Shown: one piece after another, positions 28,259-37,481 of the stretch | How the letters are laid out: the number at the start of each line of letters is the position of its first letter | Position numbering within the stretch: the first letter of the stretch is position 1 | Assembly (NCBI RefSeq): GCF_003627815.1 | Contig: NZ_CP032698.1 | Span: 3,410,001 to 3,474,000, forward strand | From: Streptomyces hundungensis | Lineage (GTDB): Bacteria > Actinomycetota > Actinomycetes > Streptomycetales > Streptomycetaceae | Direction of reading: 5' to 3' | Length of the DNA: 64,000 nt | Notes under the pieces: generated by a model | What the model saw: the letters and a program-made list of their open reading frames with translations, nothing else | What the model was told of the DNA's origin: nothing | Databases searched by the model: none | Made by a program: the position numbers and the translations under genes

Positions 28259-28710
28259 GACGTACGACTACCCTCTCCAGCTTGGCTGTGTCGGTCCTGG
28301 TGCGGGCCTCGCGGCGCGGGGCCGAAGACCAGTGTTCTCGTGCCCCAGAATCGCAGGCAGGTGGCGAGCGCCATGCCGAAGACGGCTCCGGACAGGGTGT
28401 CGGCGCGCGGCGAGGTGAAGCCGAGGCCGTAGTGCGAGAGGGCGATGCACAGCAACTGGACGAGCGCGCCCGCGATGTTGACGGCGAAGAAGACGGCGTA
28501 CTCGCGCCGCCCGGCCCGGCGTCCGCGGTAGGTGCCGAAGGCGTTGCCGAGGTAGGCGACCGTACAACCGGCCACGAAGGAGAGGGACTTGGCGGCGATC
28601 GGATCCCAGTGAAGGCCCGAGCGCAGCCCCACGAACAGGACCAGATCGGCGGCGTACGCGCAGCTCCCGGCCAGCGCGAACCCGATGAGCTCGGCTTTGG
28701 CGACGCTCAC
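28246..28710 (-). CDS. GtrA family membrane protein
   Basis: The 154-residue protein has four hydrophobic helices: LIGFALAGSCAYAADLVLFV, AAKSLSFVAGCTVAYLGNAF, EYAVFFAVNIAGALVQLLCI and GAVFGMALATCLRFWGTRTL, the GtrA/DPMS pattern. In mycobacteria a GtrA protein (Rv3789) sits with the arabinogalactan precursor genes and is proposed to flip or organise decaprenylphosphoryl-arabinose. Here it overlaps the ubiA-like gene by four bases (GTGA), in the same pathway context. Confidence 0.85.
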   Translation of the reverse strand: MSVAKAELIGFALAGSCAYAADLVLFVGLRSGLHWDPIAAKSLSFVAGCTVAYLGNAFGTYRGRRAGRREYAVFFAVNIAGALVQLLCIALSHYGLGFTSPRADTLSGAVFGMALATCLRFWGTRTLVFGPAPRGPHQDRHSQAGEGSRTSWTG

Positions 28711-29648
28711 AGGTCGGCCACCGCGAGCGCGTACAGCGCGACCCAGACGGCTCCGATGACAGCGAGCGCGCGGTCGTGCAGGACGACGTCCTCGGGCGCC
28801 CCCGCGCTCCCCCGGTCGGCGAAGACGGCGTACCGCAGGATCGCCCCGATGAACGGGACCATCGACAGCTGCCGCCAGGGCAGCAGCGATCCCCGCGCCA
28901 CCCCGCCGGCCTCCAGCGCCCACAGGCAGTAGGCGAGGACCGCGACACCGGCGGCGAGTTGCCACACGAAGCGCAGATAGCCGGTGGTGTACGCGTCCAG
29001 GAGCGAGCGGGTGGCGGCCCCGCTCCCCTCCATGCGCAGGGCCTCCGAGTAGCGCTTGGCGGCGACCATGAACAGCGCGCCGAACCCGGCGGTGATCAGG
29101 AACCAGCGCGACAGCGGGATCCCGAGCGCGACCCCGCCGATCATCGCCCGCATGAGGAATCCGGTGGTGACCACCACCAGGTCGACGACGAGGACGTGCT
29201 TGAGCTTGACGCAGTAGGCCAGTTGCATCAGGACGTACGCGGTCAGCAGCGTGGCCGTCATCGCGTTGCAGGTCAGCGCGGCAAGGGGCGGGGTGAGGAC
29301 GGCGAGGGCGGCGCCGGTCGCGTACGCGGCGCCCACCGGGACCCGCCCGGCGGCGACCGGCCGGTGCCGCTTGTCGGGGTGGGCGCGGTCGGCCTCGGCG
29401 TCCTGGGCGTCGTTGATGAGGTACACGGCCGCGGCCGAGGCCGTGAACAGGCAGAAGACCAGGGCGAGTTGGCCGATGTCGTGCGGGCTCAGCAGCCGGC
29501 CGGCGGCGGCGGGCGCGGCCAGCACGAGCACGTTCTTGATCCACTGGCGGGGGCGTGCGGTGCGCAGCAGGCCGCCGGGCAGGGCGAGCAGACGGTGGAG
29601 CGCCGGGGTTCTGGCTTCGTCGAGGAGTACCGTGCCGGGCTCGGTCAT
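28707..29648 (-). CDS. UbiA-type prenyltransferase, probable polyprenyl-phosphate phosphoribosyltransferase
   Basis: The 313-residue protein has about nine helices. It contains RPRQWIKNVLVLAAP, the first Asp-rich motif NDAQDAEADRAHPDKRHRP and a second region near KRYSEAL, as in mycobacterial UbiA (Rv3806c), which makes decaprenylphosphoryl-5-phosphoribose from PRPP. The KRHRP continuation favours the phosphoribosyl subgroup over quinone-forming UbiA. It overlaps the upstream PAP2 gene (ATGA) and the downstream gtrA gene (GTGA), forming a tightly coupled operon. The lipid carrier length is unknown. Confidence 0.85.
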   Translation of the reverse strand: MTEPGTVLLDEARTPALHRLLALPGGLLRTARPRQWIKNVLVLAAPAAAGRLLSPHDIGQLALVFCLFTASAAAVYLINDAQDAEADRAHPDKRHRPVAAGRVPVGAAYATGAALAVLTPPLAALTCNAMTATLLTAYVLMQLAYCVKLKHVLVVDLVVVTTGFLMRAMIGGVALGIPLSRWFLITAGFGALFMVAAKRYSEALRMEGSGAATRSLLDAYTTGYLRFVWQLAAGVAVLAYCLWALEAGGVARGSLLPWRQLSMVPFIGAILRYAVFADRGSAGAPEDVVLHDRALAVIGAVWVALYALAVADL

Positions 29649-30184
29649 CGGCGCCCCGCTTCCAGCGGTTTGCGCATCCAGGCCGCCCCCGCCCGCGCGG
29701 TGACACCGCCGAGCAGCGCGCCCGCCGCGATGTCGCTCGGATAGTGCACCCCCGCCACCACGCGGGACACGCACACCGCGGCGGCCAGCGGCCCCACCAG
29801 GTGCGCCCCGGCCGGCCGCAGCGCGCCGTACGCCACGGCGGCGGCCGCCGCGGAGCTGGCGTGCGAGCTGGGGAAGGAGTGCCGCCCGGCGGTCCGCACC
29901 AGCGGCTCGGCCGCCGGGAGGTGCGGCCGGGGTCGGCGCACCACCCGCTTGACGCCCATGCTGGCCAGGTGGGCGGCGGCGACCAGGGCGGTGGCGCGCA
30001 GCCAGGCCCCGCGCCGGTCCCGGTCGGCGACGGCCCCGGCAAGACCGGCCGCGAGCCACAGCGCGCCGTGCTCACCGGCGAAGGACAGCGCCCGGGCGGC
30101 GGCGGCCACCCGTGGCTCGTTCGCGCAGTCGCGCAGTGCGGCCAGGAGCCGCTGGTCGGCGTCGGTGCATGACGGCTTCTGCAT
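29645..30184 (-). CDS. PAP2 superfamily phosphatase, probable phosphoribosyl-lipid phosphatase
   Basis: The 179-residue membrane protein has all three PAP2 motifs: KRVVRRPRP, RHSFPSSHASS and SRVVAGVHYPSDIAAG. In the arabinogalactan pathway a PAP2 protein (Rv3807c) removes the 5-phosphate of decaprenylphosphoryl-phosphoribose; position next to ubiA suggests the same step. The ATG at 30184 follows GAGGGG by 8 bp; an in-frame upstream start would add 38 unrelated residues. It is first in the minus-strand operon and divergent from the dprE1-like gene. Confidence 0.85.
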   Translation of the reverse strand: MQKPSCTDADQRLLAALRDCANEPRVAAAARALSFAGEHGALWLAAGLAGAVADRDRRGAWLRATALVAAAHLASMGVKRVVRRPRPHLPAAEPLVRTAGRHSFPSSHASSAAAAAVAYGALRPAGAHLVGPLAAAVCVSRVVAGVHYPSDIAAGALLGGVTARAGAAWMRKPLEAGRR

Positions 30185-30358
30185 CTGCCACCCCTCTTCC
30201 GTGACGTCGGCCCGCCAACTGGCCGTAGGCCACGGGCGACTCTCCTGCGCGCGGGAAGACGAATACGGGACAAATGAGACTGACACCCATGTAATCACCC
30301 ATTTCGGTGAGTGGTTTATCAGGGCGGGTGGCTAAGGGGAAGGGGACGAGATAGGCGA

Positions 30359-30364
30359 TACCGT
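30359..30364 (+). promoter_or_regulatory. Leaderless-type -10 box (TACCGT)
   Basis: TACCGT ends 7 bp before the ATG at 30372, and no ribosome binding site lies close to that ATG. Confidence 0.4.
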
Positions 30365-30371
30365 CGCATTC

Positions 30372-31757
30372 ATGTCTGCCGAGACGACACCCGACGCCGC
30401 GCTAGCGCCCCTGGGCCCGCCGACGTCCGTGAGCGGCTGGGGCCGCACCGCCCCCAGCGCCGCCCGCCTGCTGCGCCCGCGAAGCTACGAGGAGGCGGCG
30501 GCCGCCGTCCTGGCGTGCGGGGCGCGCGGCACGATCGCCCGGGGTCTTGGCCGGGCCTACGGGGACGCCGCGCAGAACGCGGGCGGCGCGGTCCTCGACA
30601 TGACCGGCCTCGACCGCATCCGCAGCGTCGACGCCGACGCGGGCGTCGTCGTCTGCGACGCGGGCGTCAGCCTGCACCGCCTGATGGAAGTCCTGCTGCC
30701 GCTCGGCTGGTTCGTACCGGTCACGCCCGGCACCCGCCAGGTCACCGTCGGCGGGGCGATCGGCGCCGACATCCACGGCAAGAACCACCACGTGTCCGGC
30801 TCCTTCGCCCGCCATGTGCGCGAGCTCGACCTGCTGACCGCCGACGGCACGGTCCGCACCCTCACCCCGGACAGCGAACTCTTCGACGCCACGACCGGCG
30901 GCATGGGCCTGACCGGCGTGATCCTGAGCGCCACCCTCCAACTCCTGCCCGTACGCACCTCGTTGATGACGGTCGACACCGAACGGGCCCTGGATCTGGA
31001 CGACTTGATGACCCGGCTCGAATCCGGCGACCACCGCTACCGGTACTCGGTGGCGTGGGTCGACCTCCTCGCGCGGGGCGCGAAGACCGGCCGGTCGGTG
31101 CTGACCCGCGGAGAGCACGCGCCGCTGGACATGCTGCCGCCGCGCGCCCGCCGCGCCCCGCTCGACTTCCGGCCCCGCAGCCTGCCGGCCGCCCCCGCGT
31201 TCCTGCCCGAGGGGCTGCTGGGGCGCGGCTCCGTCTCGGCGTTCAACGCGCTCTGGTACCGCAGGGCGCCGCACCACCGCACGGGCGAGCTCCAGCGCAT
31301 CTCGACGTTCTTCCACCCCCTCGACGGGGTGCCGCACTGGAACCGCGTCTACGGCAGGGGCGGCTTCGTGCAGTACCAGTTCGTCGTCGGGTACGGGCAG
31401 GAGGACACCCTGCGCGCCATCGTGCACCGCCTCTCCCGGCACCGCTGCCCCTCCTTCCTCGCCGTCCTGAAGCGTTTCGGCGACGCGGACGCGGGCTGGC
31501 TCTCCTTCCCGCTCCCCGGCTGGACCCTCGCCCTGGACATCCCCGCCCGGCTGCCCGGCCTCGCCGCGCTCCTCGACGAACTCGACGAGCGGGTGGCGGG
31601 CGCGGGCGGCCGCGTCTACCTCGCCAAGGACGCGCGGATGCGGCCGGAACTGGTGGAGCACATGTACCCGTGGCTGCCTCGATTCCGGGCGCTGCGCCGG
31701 GAGTTGGACCCGCGGGGCGTCTTCCGGTCGGACATGAGCAGACGCCTGGGCCTGTGA
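30372..31757 (+). CDS. DprE1-like FAD-dependent oxidoreductase (decaprenylphosphoryl-ribose 2'-oxidase type)
   Basis: The 461-residue protein is a VAO-type flavoprotein. ARGLGRAYGDAAQNAGG and GGAIGADIHGKNHHVSGSF form the FAD site, AVLKRFG keeps Lys367, YLAKDARM keeps the active-site Lys (about 419), and RSDMSRRLGL matches the C-terminus of mycobacterial DprE1. The benzothiazinone-target Cys387 of M. tuberculosis is Ala387 here (GWTLALD), and Asn385 is Thr. The family oxidises the ribose 2'-OH of the polyprenyl-phosphoryl-ribose lipid as the first half of epimerisation to arabinose. The second half is encoded 116 bp downstream. Confidence 0.87.
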   Translation: MSAETTPDAALAPLGPPTSVSGWGRTAPSAARLLRPRSYEEAAAAVLACGARGTIARGLGRAYGDAAQNAGGAVLDMTGLDRIRSVDADAGVVVCDAGVSLHRLMEVLLPLGWFVPVTPGTRQVTVGGAIGADIHGKNHHVSGSFARHVRELDLLTADGTVRTLTPDSELFDATTGGMGLTGVILSATLQLLPVRTSLMTVDTERALDLDDLMTRLESGDHRYRYSVAWVDLLARGAKTGRSVLTRGEHAPLDMLPPRARRAPLDFRPRSLPAAPAFLPEGLLGRGSVSAFNALWYRRAPHHRTGELQRISTFFHPLDGVPHWNRVYGRGGFVQYQFVVGYGQEDTLRAIVHRLSRHRCPSFLAVLKRFGDADAGWLSFPLPGWTLALDIPARLPGLAALLDELDERVAGAGGRVYLAKDARMRPELVEHMYPWLPRFRALRRELDPRGVFRSDMSRRLGL

Positions 31758-31873
31758 GCCGGCCGACCCCGCACAGCCGCCCGCCTCCCCCCGAGGCTGC
31801 CTCCCCCGAGGCTGCCTCCCCCGGGGCTGCCCGCCTCCCCCACCTCCTCACGCCCCCTCTTCAAGGAGCCCTG

Positions 31874-32629
31874 ATGAAGGACGCATTCGGCATGCCGCAG
31901 TCGCTGCTCGTGCTCGGCGGCACCTCCGAGATCGGCCTCGCCACCGCCCGCCGTCTGGTGGCCCGCCGCACCCGCACGGTGTGGCTCGCGGGCCGGCCAT
32001 CGGCCGCCCTGGACGCGGCGGCGGCCGAACTGAGGGCGCTGGGCCCCGACGTCCACACCGTCGCCTTCGACGCGCTCGACCCCGCCGCGCACGAGGTCGC
32101 GCTCGGCAAGGTGTTCGCGGAGGGCGACATCGACCTGGTGCTGCTCGCGTTCGGGGTGCTCGGCGACCAGGTCCACGACGAGAAGGAGCCGCTCGCGGCG
32201 GTACGGGTCGCGGGCACCAACTACACCGGCGCGGTCTCGGCGGGCCTGATCTGCGCGAAGGCCCTCCAGACCCAGGGCCACGGCTCGCTCGTCGTGCTGT
32301 CCTCGGTGGCCGGCGAACGCGCCCGCCGGGGCAACTTCATCTACGGGTCCAGCAAGGCCGGCCTCGACGCCTTCGCGCAGGGCCTCGGGGACGCGCTGCA
32401 CGGCACTGGGGTGCACGTCATGGTCGTACGCCCCGGCTTCGTCCGGACGAGGATGACGGCCGGACTCCCCGAGGCACCGCTCGCCACCACCCCCGAGGCG
32501 GTGGCCCTCGCCATCGAGGCGGGGCTGCGGCGGCGGGCGGAGCTGGTGTGGGTGCCGGGGGCGCTGCGGATGGTGATGTCGGCGCTGCGGCACGTGCCGC
32601 GCGCCGTCTTCCGGCGACTCCCGGTGTAG
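31874..32629 (+). CDS. DprE2-like short-chain reductase
   Basis: The 251-residue SDR has LLVLGGTSEIGLATARRL for NAD(P) binding, VLSSVAGERARRGNFIYGSS with the catalytic Ser, and YGSSKAG with the Tyr-x3-Lys. In mycobacteria DprE2 reduces the 2'-keto intermediate made by DprE1 to decaprenylphosphoryl-arabinose. RBS AAGGAGCC precedes the ATG. The 116-bp gap from dprE1 holds three imperfect copies of a GAGGCTGCCTCCCCC unit, so translation may be uncoupled, but the two are very likely co-transcribed. Confidence 0.88.
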   Translation: MKDAFGMPQSLLVLGGTSEIGLATARRLVARRTRTVWLAGRPSAALDAAAAELRALGPDVHTVAFDALDPAAHEVALGKVFAEGDIDLVLLAFGVLGDQVHDEKEPLAAVRVAGTNYTGAVSAGLICAKALQTQGHGSLVVLSSVAGERARRGNFIYGSSKAGLDAFAQGLGDALHGTGVHVMVVRPGFVRTRMTAGLPEAPLATTPEAVALAIEAGLRRRAELVWVPGALRMVMSALRHVPRAVFRRLPV

Positions 32630-32658
32630 CCGGCGCGGCCCGGCGACTCCCGGTGTGG

Positions 32659-33237
32659 CTAGCGCAGGGAGGGGTGGTCCAGGGACGCGCCCTGGGCGGG
32701 CACGCCGAGCGCGCCCACGCCGAAGGGGTACTCGCGCAGCTTGCGCCACACCCCGTCGGCGCCCTGCTCGTAGAGGGCGAACCCGCCGCACGTCCAGGAC
32801 GCCGAGAACTGGGCGAGTGACTCGTGGGCCAGGTCCATCGCCTCCTCGGAGATGCCGTGCGCCACGGTGACGTGCGGGTGGTAGGGGAACTGGAGCTCGC
32901 GCACCAGCGGGCCCGCCTCGTCCCGCACCCGCTGCTGGAGCCAGGCGCAGTCGCCCGCGCCCCGGCGCACCTTGACGAAGACGACCGGGGACAGCGGACG
33001 GAAGGTGCCCGTGCCCTCCAGGCGCAGCTCGAACGCGCGGCCCGCCGCCGCGACCGAGGCCAGGTGCGCCTCGATCTCGGGCAGGCACTCGCGCTGGACC
33101 TCGTGCGGCGGCAGCAGGGTGATGTGCGTGGGGATGCCGTGCGCGGCGGGGTCACCGAAGCCCGCGCGCCGCTCCTGGAGCAGGCTGCCGTAGGGCTCCG
33201 GGACCGCGATCGAAACGCCGAGCGTTACGGTCCCCAC
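32659..33237 (-). CDS. 2'-5' RNA ligase/cyclic phosphodiesterase superfamily protein
   Basis: The 192-residue protein has two HxT motifs, PTHITLLPPHE (about 37-47) and YHPHVTVAHG (about 118-127), which define the 2H phosphoesterase fold. These enzymes act on 2',3'-cyclic phosphates or join 2'-5' RNA ends; the biological substrate is unclear. The start is GTG 33237 with GGAGGAGAAGAC upstream. It converges on the dprE2-like gene. Confidence 0.87.
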   Translation of the reverse strand: MGTVTLGVSIAVPEPYGSLLQERRAGFGDPAAHGIPTHITLLPPHEVQRECLPEIEAHLASVAAAGRAFELRLEGTGTFRPLSPVVFVKVRRGAGDCAWLQQRVRDEAGPLVRELQFPYHPHVTVAHGISEEAMDLAHESLAQFSASWTCGGFALYEQGADGVWRKLREYPFGVGALGVPAQGASLDHPSLR

Positions 33238-33374
33238 GTCTTCTCCTCCGTGCTGTGGTGTCGATGGTGTGCGTCGTTGGTGTGCGTCGCTGGTGTGCAG
33301 TGTGACGGGCTTACCGGCGGCTGACCAGAGGCCGAGGTCGTGCTCCGGCCGCGCGGGGGCGGCCGGAAACCCGG

Positions 33375-34611
<1,237 letters not shown>

Positions 34612-34754
34612 GGGCCGCAGGTGGCTGGTCGCGCAGTTCCCCGCGCCCCTTAAGTGCTCGGTGCTGGCCCACATCGGCCACCTCAGCCCGTCCGGCGATT
34701 GAGGACGAGCGCCCTTAAGGCGCGACACGGGGTCTGGGGCGGAGCCCCAGGGGG
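34612..34754. repeat. Intergenic repeat copy A (REP-like, ends in a hairpin)
   Basis: This segment contains GCGCAGTTCCCCGCGCCCCT, then TCCGGCGATTGAGGACGAGC, a CGCCCTTAAGGCG inverted repeat, and GGGGTCTGGGGCGGAGCCCC. Two further copies at 57.1-57.4 kb share the same modules in the same order. It lies downstream of glyA, and its 3' hairpin is glyA's likely terminator. It is a dispersed non-coding repeat, not a transposon with genes. Confidence 0.75.
34734..34750 (-). terminator. glyA terminator hairpin within repeat A
   Basis: CTGGGGC-GGA-GCCCCAG is a perfect 7-bp stem with a 3-nt loop, 4 bp beyond the glyA stop. Confidence 0.6.
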
Positions 34755-36026
34755 TCAGCTCTGGGGGAGGCCCGGGGCGGGGTGGGTGGTGAGGAGGGCC
34801 ATGACCTCCTGGCGGATCGCGGAGAGGGCACCCTCGTCCCCGGCCCCCGCAGCCGCAACTCCCCGATCGATCCACTCCGCGACCATCGCCACGTGCTCGA
34901 CCCCCAGCCCCCGAGACGTCAGCGCCGGCGTACCGATCCGAATCCCGGAGGGATCGAAAGGCTTGCGGGGGTCGTACGGCACGGTGTTGTAGTTGACGAC
35001 GACCCCCGCCCGGTCGAGCCCCTTCGCCGCGACCTTGCCGGAGACGCCCCGCGAGGTGAGGTCCATCAGGATCAGGTGGTTGTCCGTGCCGCCGGACACC
35101 AGATCGAAGCCCCGCGCGAGCAGCGCCTCCGCCAGCGCCTTCGCGTTGGCCACCACCTGGTGCGCGTACGCGCAGAACGCCGGCTGCGCCGCCTCGTGCA
35201 GCGCGACCGCGATCGCCGCGGTGGTCTGGTTGTGCGGGCCGCCCTGGAGCCCGGGGAAGACCGCCTTGTCGATGGCCTTCGCATGCGACGCGCGGGACAT
35301 CAGCATGGCCCCGCGCGGACCCCGCAGGGTCTTGTGCGTGGTGGTGGAGATGACGTCCGCGTACGGGGCGGGGGACGGGTGCGCACCGCCCGCGATGAGC
35401 CCCGCGATGTGCGCGACGTCCGCGACGAGCACCGCGTCCACCTCCCGCGCGATCTCCGCGAACGCCGCGAAGTCGATCGTGCGGGGCAGCGCCGTGCCGC
35501 CGCAGAAGATCAGCTTGGGGCGCTCCTTGAGGGCGAGGTCGCGCACCTCGTCGAGGTCGACCCGGCCCGTGTCGGCGCGTACGCCGTACTGCACGCCCCG
35601 GAACCACTTGCCGGTGGCCGAGACGCCCCAGCCGTGCGTGAGGTGCCCGCCCATCGGCAGCGCCATGCCCATCACGGTGTCGCCGGGCTCGGCGAAGGCG
35701 AGGTAGACGGCGAGGTTGGCGGGCGAGCCCGAGTAGGGCTGGACGTTGGCGTGCTCGACGCCGAACAGGGCCTTGGCGCGGTCGACGGCGAGCGCCTCGA
35801 CCTTGTCGATGTTCTGCTGGCCCTCGTAGTAGCGCCGGCCCGGGTAGCCCTCGCTGTACTTGTTCTGGAGCACCGTCCCCGAGGCCTCCAGTACGGCCGT
35901 CGAGACGTAGTTCTCGCTGGGGATCAGGCGCAGGGTGTCCGACTGGAGCCGCTCTTCGGCGGCGACGAGCGCGGCCAGCTCGGGGTCGGCGGCCAGCAGG
36001 GCGGGGTGGGAAAGGGGAAGGCTCAT
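34755..36026 (-). CDS. glyA: Serine hydroxymethyltransferase
   Basis: The 423-residue PLP enzyme interconverts serine and glycine with transfer of a one-carbon unit to tetrahydrofolate. LRLIPSENYVS, KYSEGYPGRRYYEGQ, VADVAHIAGL and STTTHKTLRGPRGA (with the PLP Lys) are all intact. The 5' leader carries a ZTP-type riboswitch, which ties expression to purine/folate status. GGAGG lies 5 bp before the ATG. It is divergent from rocD. Confidence 0.96.
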   Translation of the reverse strand: MSLPLSHPALLAADPELAALVAAEERLQSDTLRLIPSENYVSTAVLEASGTVLQNKYSEGYPGRRYYEGQQNIDKVEALAVDRAKALFGVEHANVQPYSGSPANLAVYLAFAEPGDTVMGMALPMGGHLTHGWGVSATGKWFRGVQYGVRADTGRVDLDEVRDLALKERPKLIFCGGTALPRTIDFAAFAEIAREVDAVLVADVAHIAGLIAGGAHPSPAPYADVISTTTHKTLRGPRGAMLMSRASHAKAIDKAVFPGLQGGPHNQTTAAIAVALHEAAQPAFCAYAHQVVANAKALAEALLARGFDLVSGGTDNHLILMDLTSRGVSGKVAAKGLDRAGVVVNYNTVPYDPRKPFDPSGIRIGTPALTSRGLGVEHVAMVAEWIDRGVAAAGAGDEGALSAIRQEVMALLTTHPAPGLPQS

Positions 36027-36057
36027 GGCGTCCTCCGGGTCCGTTGACGGGTTCCCG

Positions 36058-36140
36058 GGGTGCCCAGGCGGGCGGCACCTCGTGCGGCAGGCCGCGCACG
36101 GCTCCCCCGGGGTCGTTTCCCCGCTCGCCAGTCGCCGCGC
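36058..36140 (-). promoter_or_regulatory. ZTP (pfl-type) riboswitch in the glyA leader
   Basis: On the minus strand the leader reads GCGACTGGCG (36135-36126), then GGGGAAACGACCCCGGGGGA, a GC-rich arm and finally GCCCGCCTGGGCA ending at 36061. The CGACTGGCG, GGGGAGC and CCGCCTGGGCA blocks in this order and spacing are the conserved elements of the pfl motif, which senses ZMP/ZTP and commonly precedes glyA, folD or purH in actinobacteria. It ends about 30 nt before the GGAGG ribosome binding site, so control of translation or early termination is plausible. Confidence 0.75.
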
Positions 36141-36254
36141 GTACCGAACACCCTACCGGTGACCCCGTACGGCAAGGTTTCCGCGTCCGGCATACGAGCG
36201 ACGATAGAAAAGGGCACCACCGACGCCCCATGCCGCATGACGATCGGAGAACCC

Positions 36255-37475
36255 GTGTCGACACACGCAGCGACCGAAGACGCCATCCGTTCCGCCGAGG
36301 CCCACAGTGCGCACAACTACCATCCTCTGCCCGTCGTGGTCGCCTCCGCCGAGGGTGCCTGGATGACGGACGTCGAGGGCCGACGCTATCTCGACATGCT
36401 GGCCGGCTACTCGGCGTTGAACTTCGGCCACGGCAACCGCCGTCTCATCGACGCCGCCAAGGCCCAGTTGGAGCGGGTGACGCTGACGTCGCGGGCGTTC
36501 CACCACGACCGCTTCGCCGAATTCTGTACGCGGCTCGCCGAGTTGTGCGGCAAGGACATGGTGTTGCCCATGAACACCGGGGCGGAGGCGGTGGAGACCG
36601 CCGTGAAGACCGCCCGCAAGTGGGGGTACCGCGTCAAGGGCGTCCCGGACGGCACGGCGAAGATCGTCGTCGCCCGGGACAACTTCCACGGCCGTACGAC
36701 CACGATCGTCAGCTTCTCCACCGACCCGGAGGCCCGCGCGGACTACGGCCCGTACACCCCGGGCTTCGAGATCGTGCCGTACGGCGACCTCGAAGCGATG
36801 CGCGCCGCGGTCACCGACAACACGGTGGCGGTGCTGCTCGAACCCATCCAGGGCGAGGCGGGTGTCCTGGTCCCACCGCCCGGATACCTCGCGGGCGTAC
36901 GGGAGTTGACGCGCGAGCGGAACGTGCTGTTCATGGCGGACGAGATCCAGTCGGGGCTCGGCCGGACCGGGAAGACCTTCGCGTGCGAGCACGAGGGCGT
37001 GGTGCCGGACGTCTACATCCTGGGCAAGGCGCTGGGCGGCGGCGTGGTCCCGGTGTCGGCGGTCGCCGCCTCCTCCGAGGTGCTCGGCGTGTTCCGGCCG
37101 GGCGAGCACGGCTCGACGTTCGGCGGGAATCCGCTGGCCTGCGCGGTCGCCCTCGAAGTGATCGCGATGCTGCGCACCGGCGAGTACCAGCAGCGCGCCA
37201 CCGAGCTCGGCGACCATCTGCACCGCGAGCTCGGCCTGCTGACCGGTACGGGCGCGGTCGAGGCGGTCCGCGGGCGCGGCCTGTGGGCGGGCGTCGACAT
37301 CGACCCGTCGCACGGCACGGGCCGGCAGATCTCCGAACGGCTGATGGAGCGCGGGGTCCTGGTCAAGGACACCCACGGCTCGACGATCCGGATCGCCCCG
37401 CCCCTGGTGATCAGCAAGGAGGACCTGGACTGGGGCCTCGACCAGCTCCGCGCGGTCCTCGCCCAGGGCGCGTAA
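36255..37475 (+). CDS. rocD: Ornithine aminotransferase
   Basis: The 406-residue class III PLP aminotransferase has NYHPLPVVVASAEGAWMTDV, MNTGAEAVETAVKTARKWGY, LLEPIQGEAGVLVPP, ADEIQSGLGRTGK and YILGKALGGGVVPVSA with the PLP Lys. These are strong ornithine-delta-aminotransferase signatures. It converts ornithine and 2-oxoglutarate to glutamate semialdehyde and glutamate. GTG 36255 with CGGAGA 6 bp upstream was chosen; ATG 36237 is in frame. Confidence 0.93.
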   Translation: MSTHAATEDAIRSAEAHSAHNYHPLPVVVASAEGAWMTDVEGRRYLDMLAGYSALNFGHGNRRLIDAAKAQLERVTLTSRAFHHDRFAEFCTRLAELCGKDMVLPMNTGAEAVETAVKTARKWGYRVKGVPDGTAKIVVARDNFHGRTTTIVSFSTDPEARADYGPYTPGFEIVPYGDLEAMRAAVTDNTVAVLLEPIQGEAGVLVPPPGYLAGVRELTRERNVLFMADEIQSGLGRTGKTFACEHEGVVPDVYILGKALGGGVVPVSAVAASSEVLGVFRPGEHGSTFGGNPLACAVALEVIAMLRTGEYQQRATELGDHLHRELGLLTGTGAVEAVRGRGLWAGVDIDPSHGTGRQISERLMERGVLVKDTHGSTIRIAPPLVISKEDLDWGLDQLRAVLAQGA

Positions 37476-37481
37476 TCCTCG

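Noticed and set aside
30311..32629. Very long open frame spanning dprE1 and dprE2 in one frame
   Set aside because: It reads dprE1 out of frame as Arg/Pro/Ala-rich nonsense; only its 3' part (31874-32629) is the real dprE2-like gene. Long antisense or off-frame openings are routine at this GC content.
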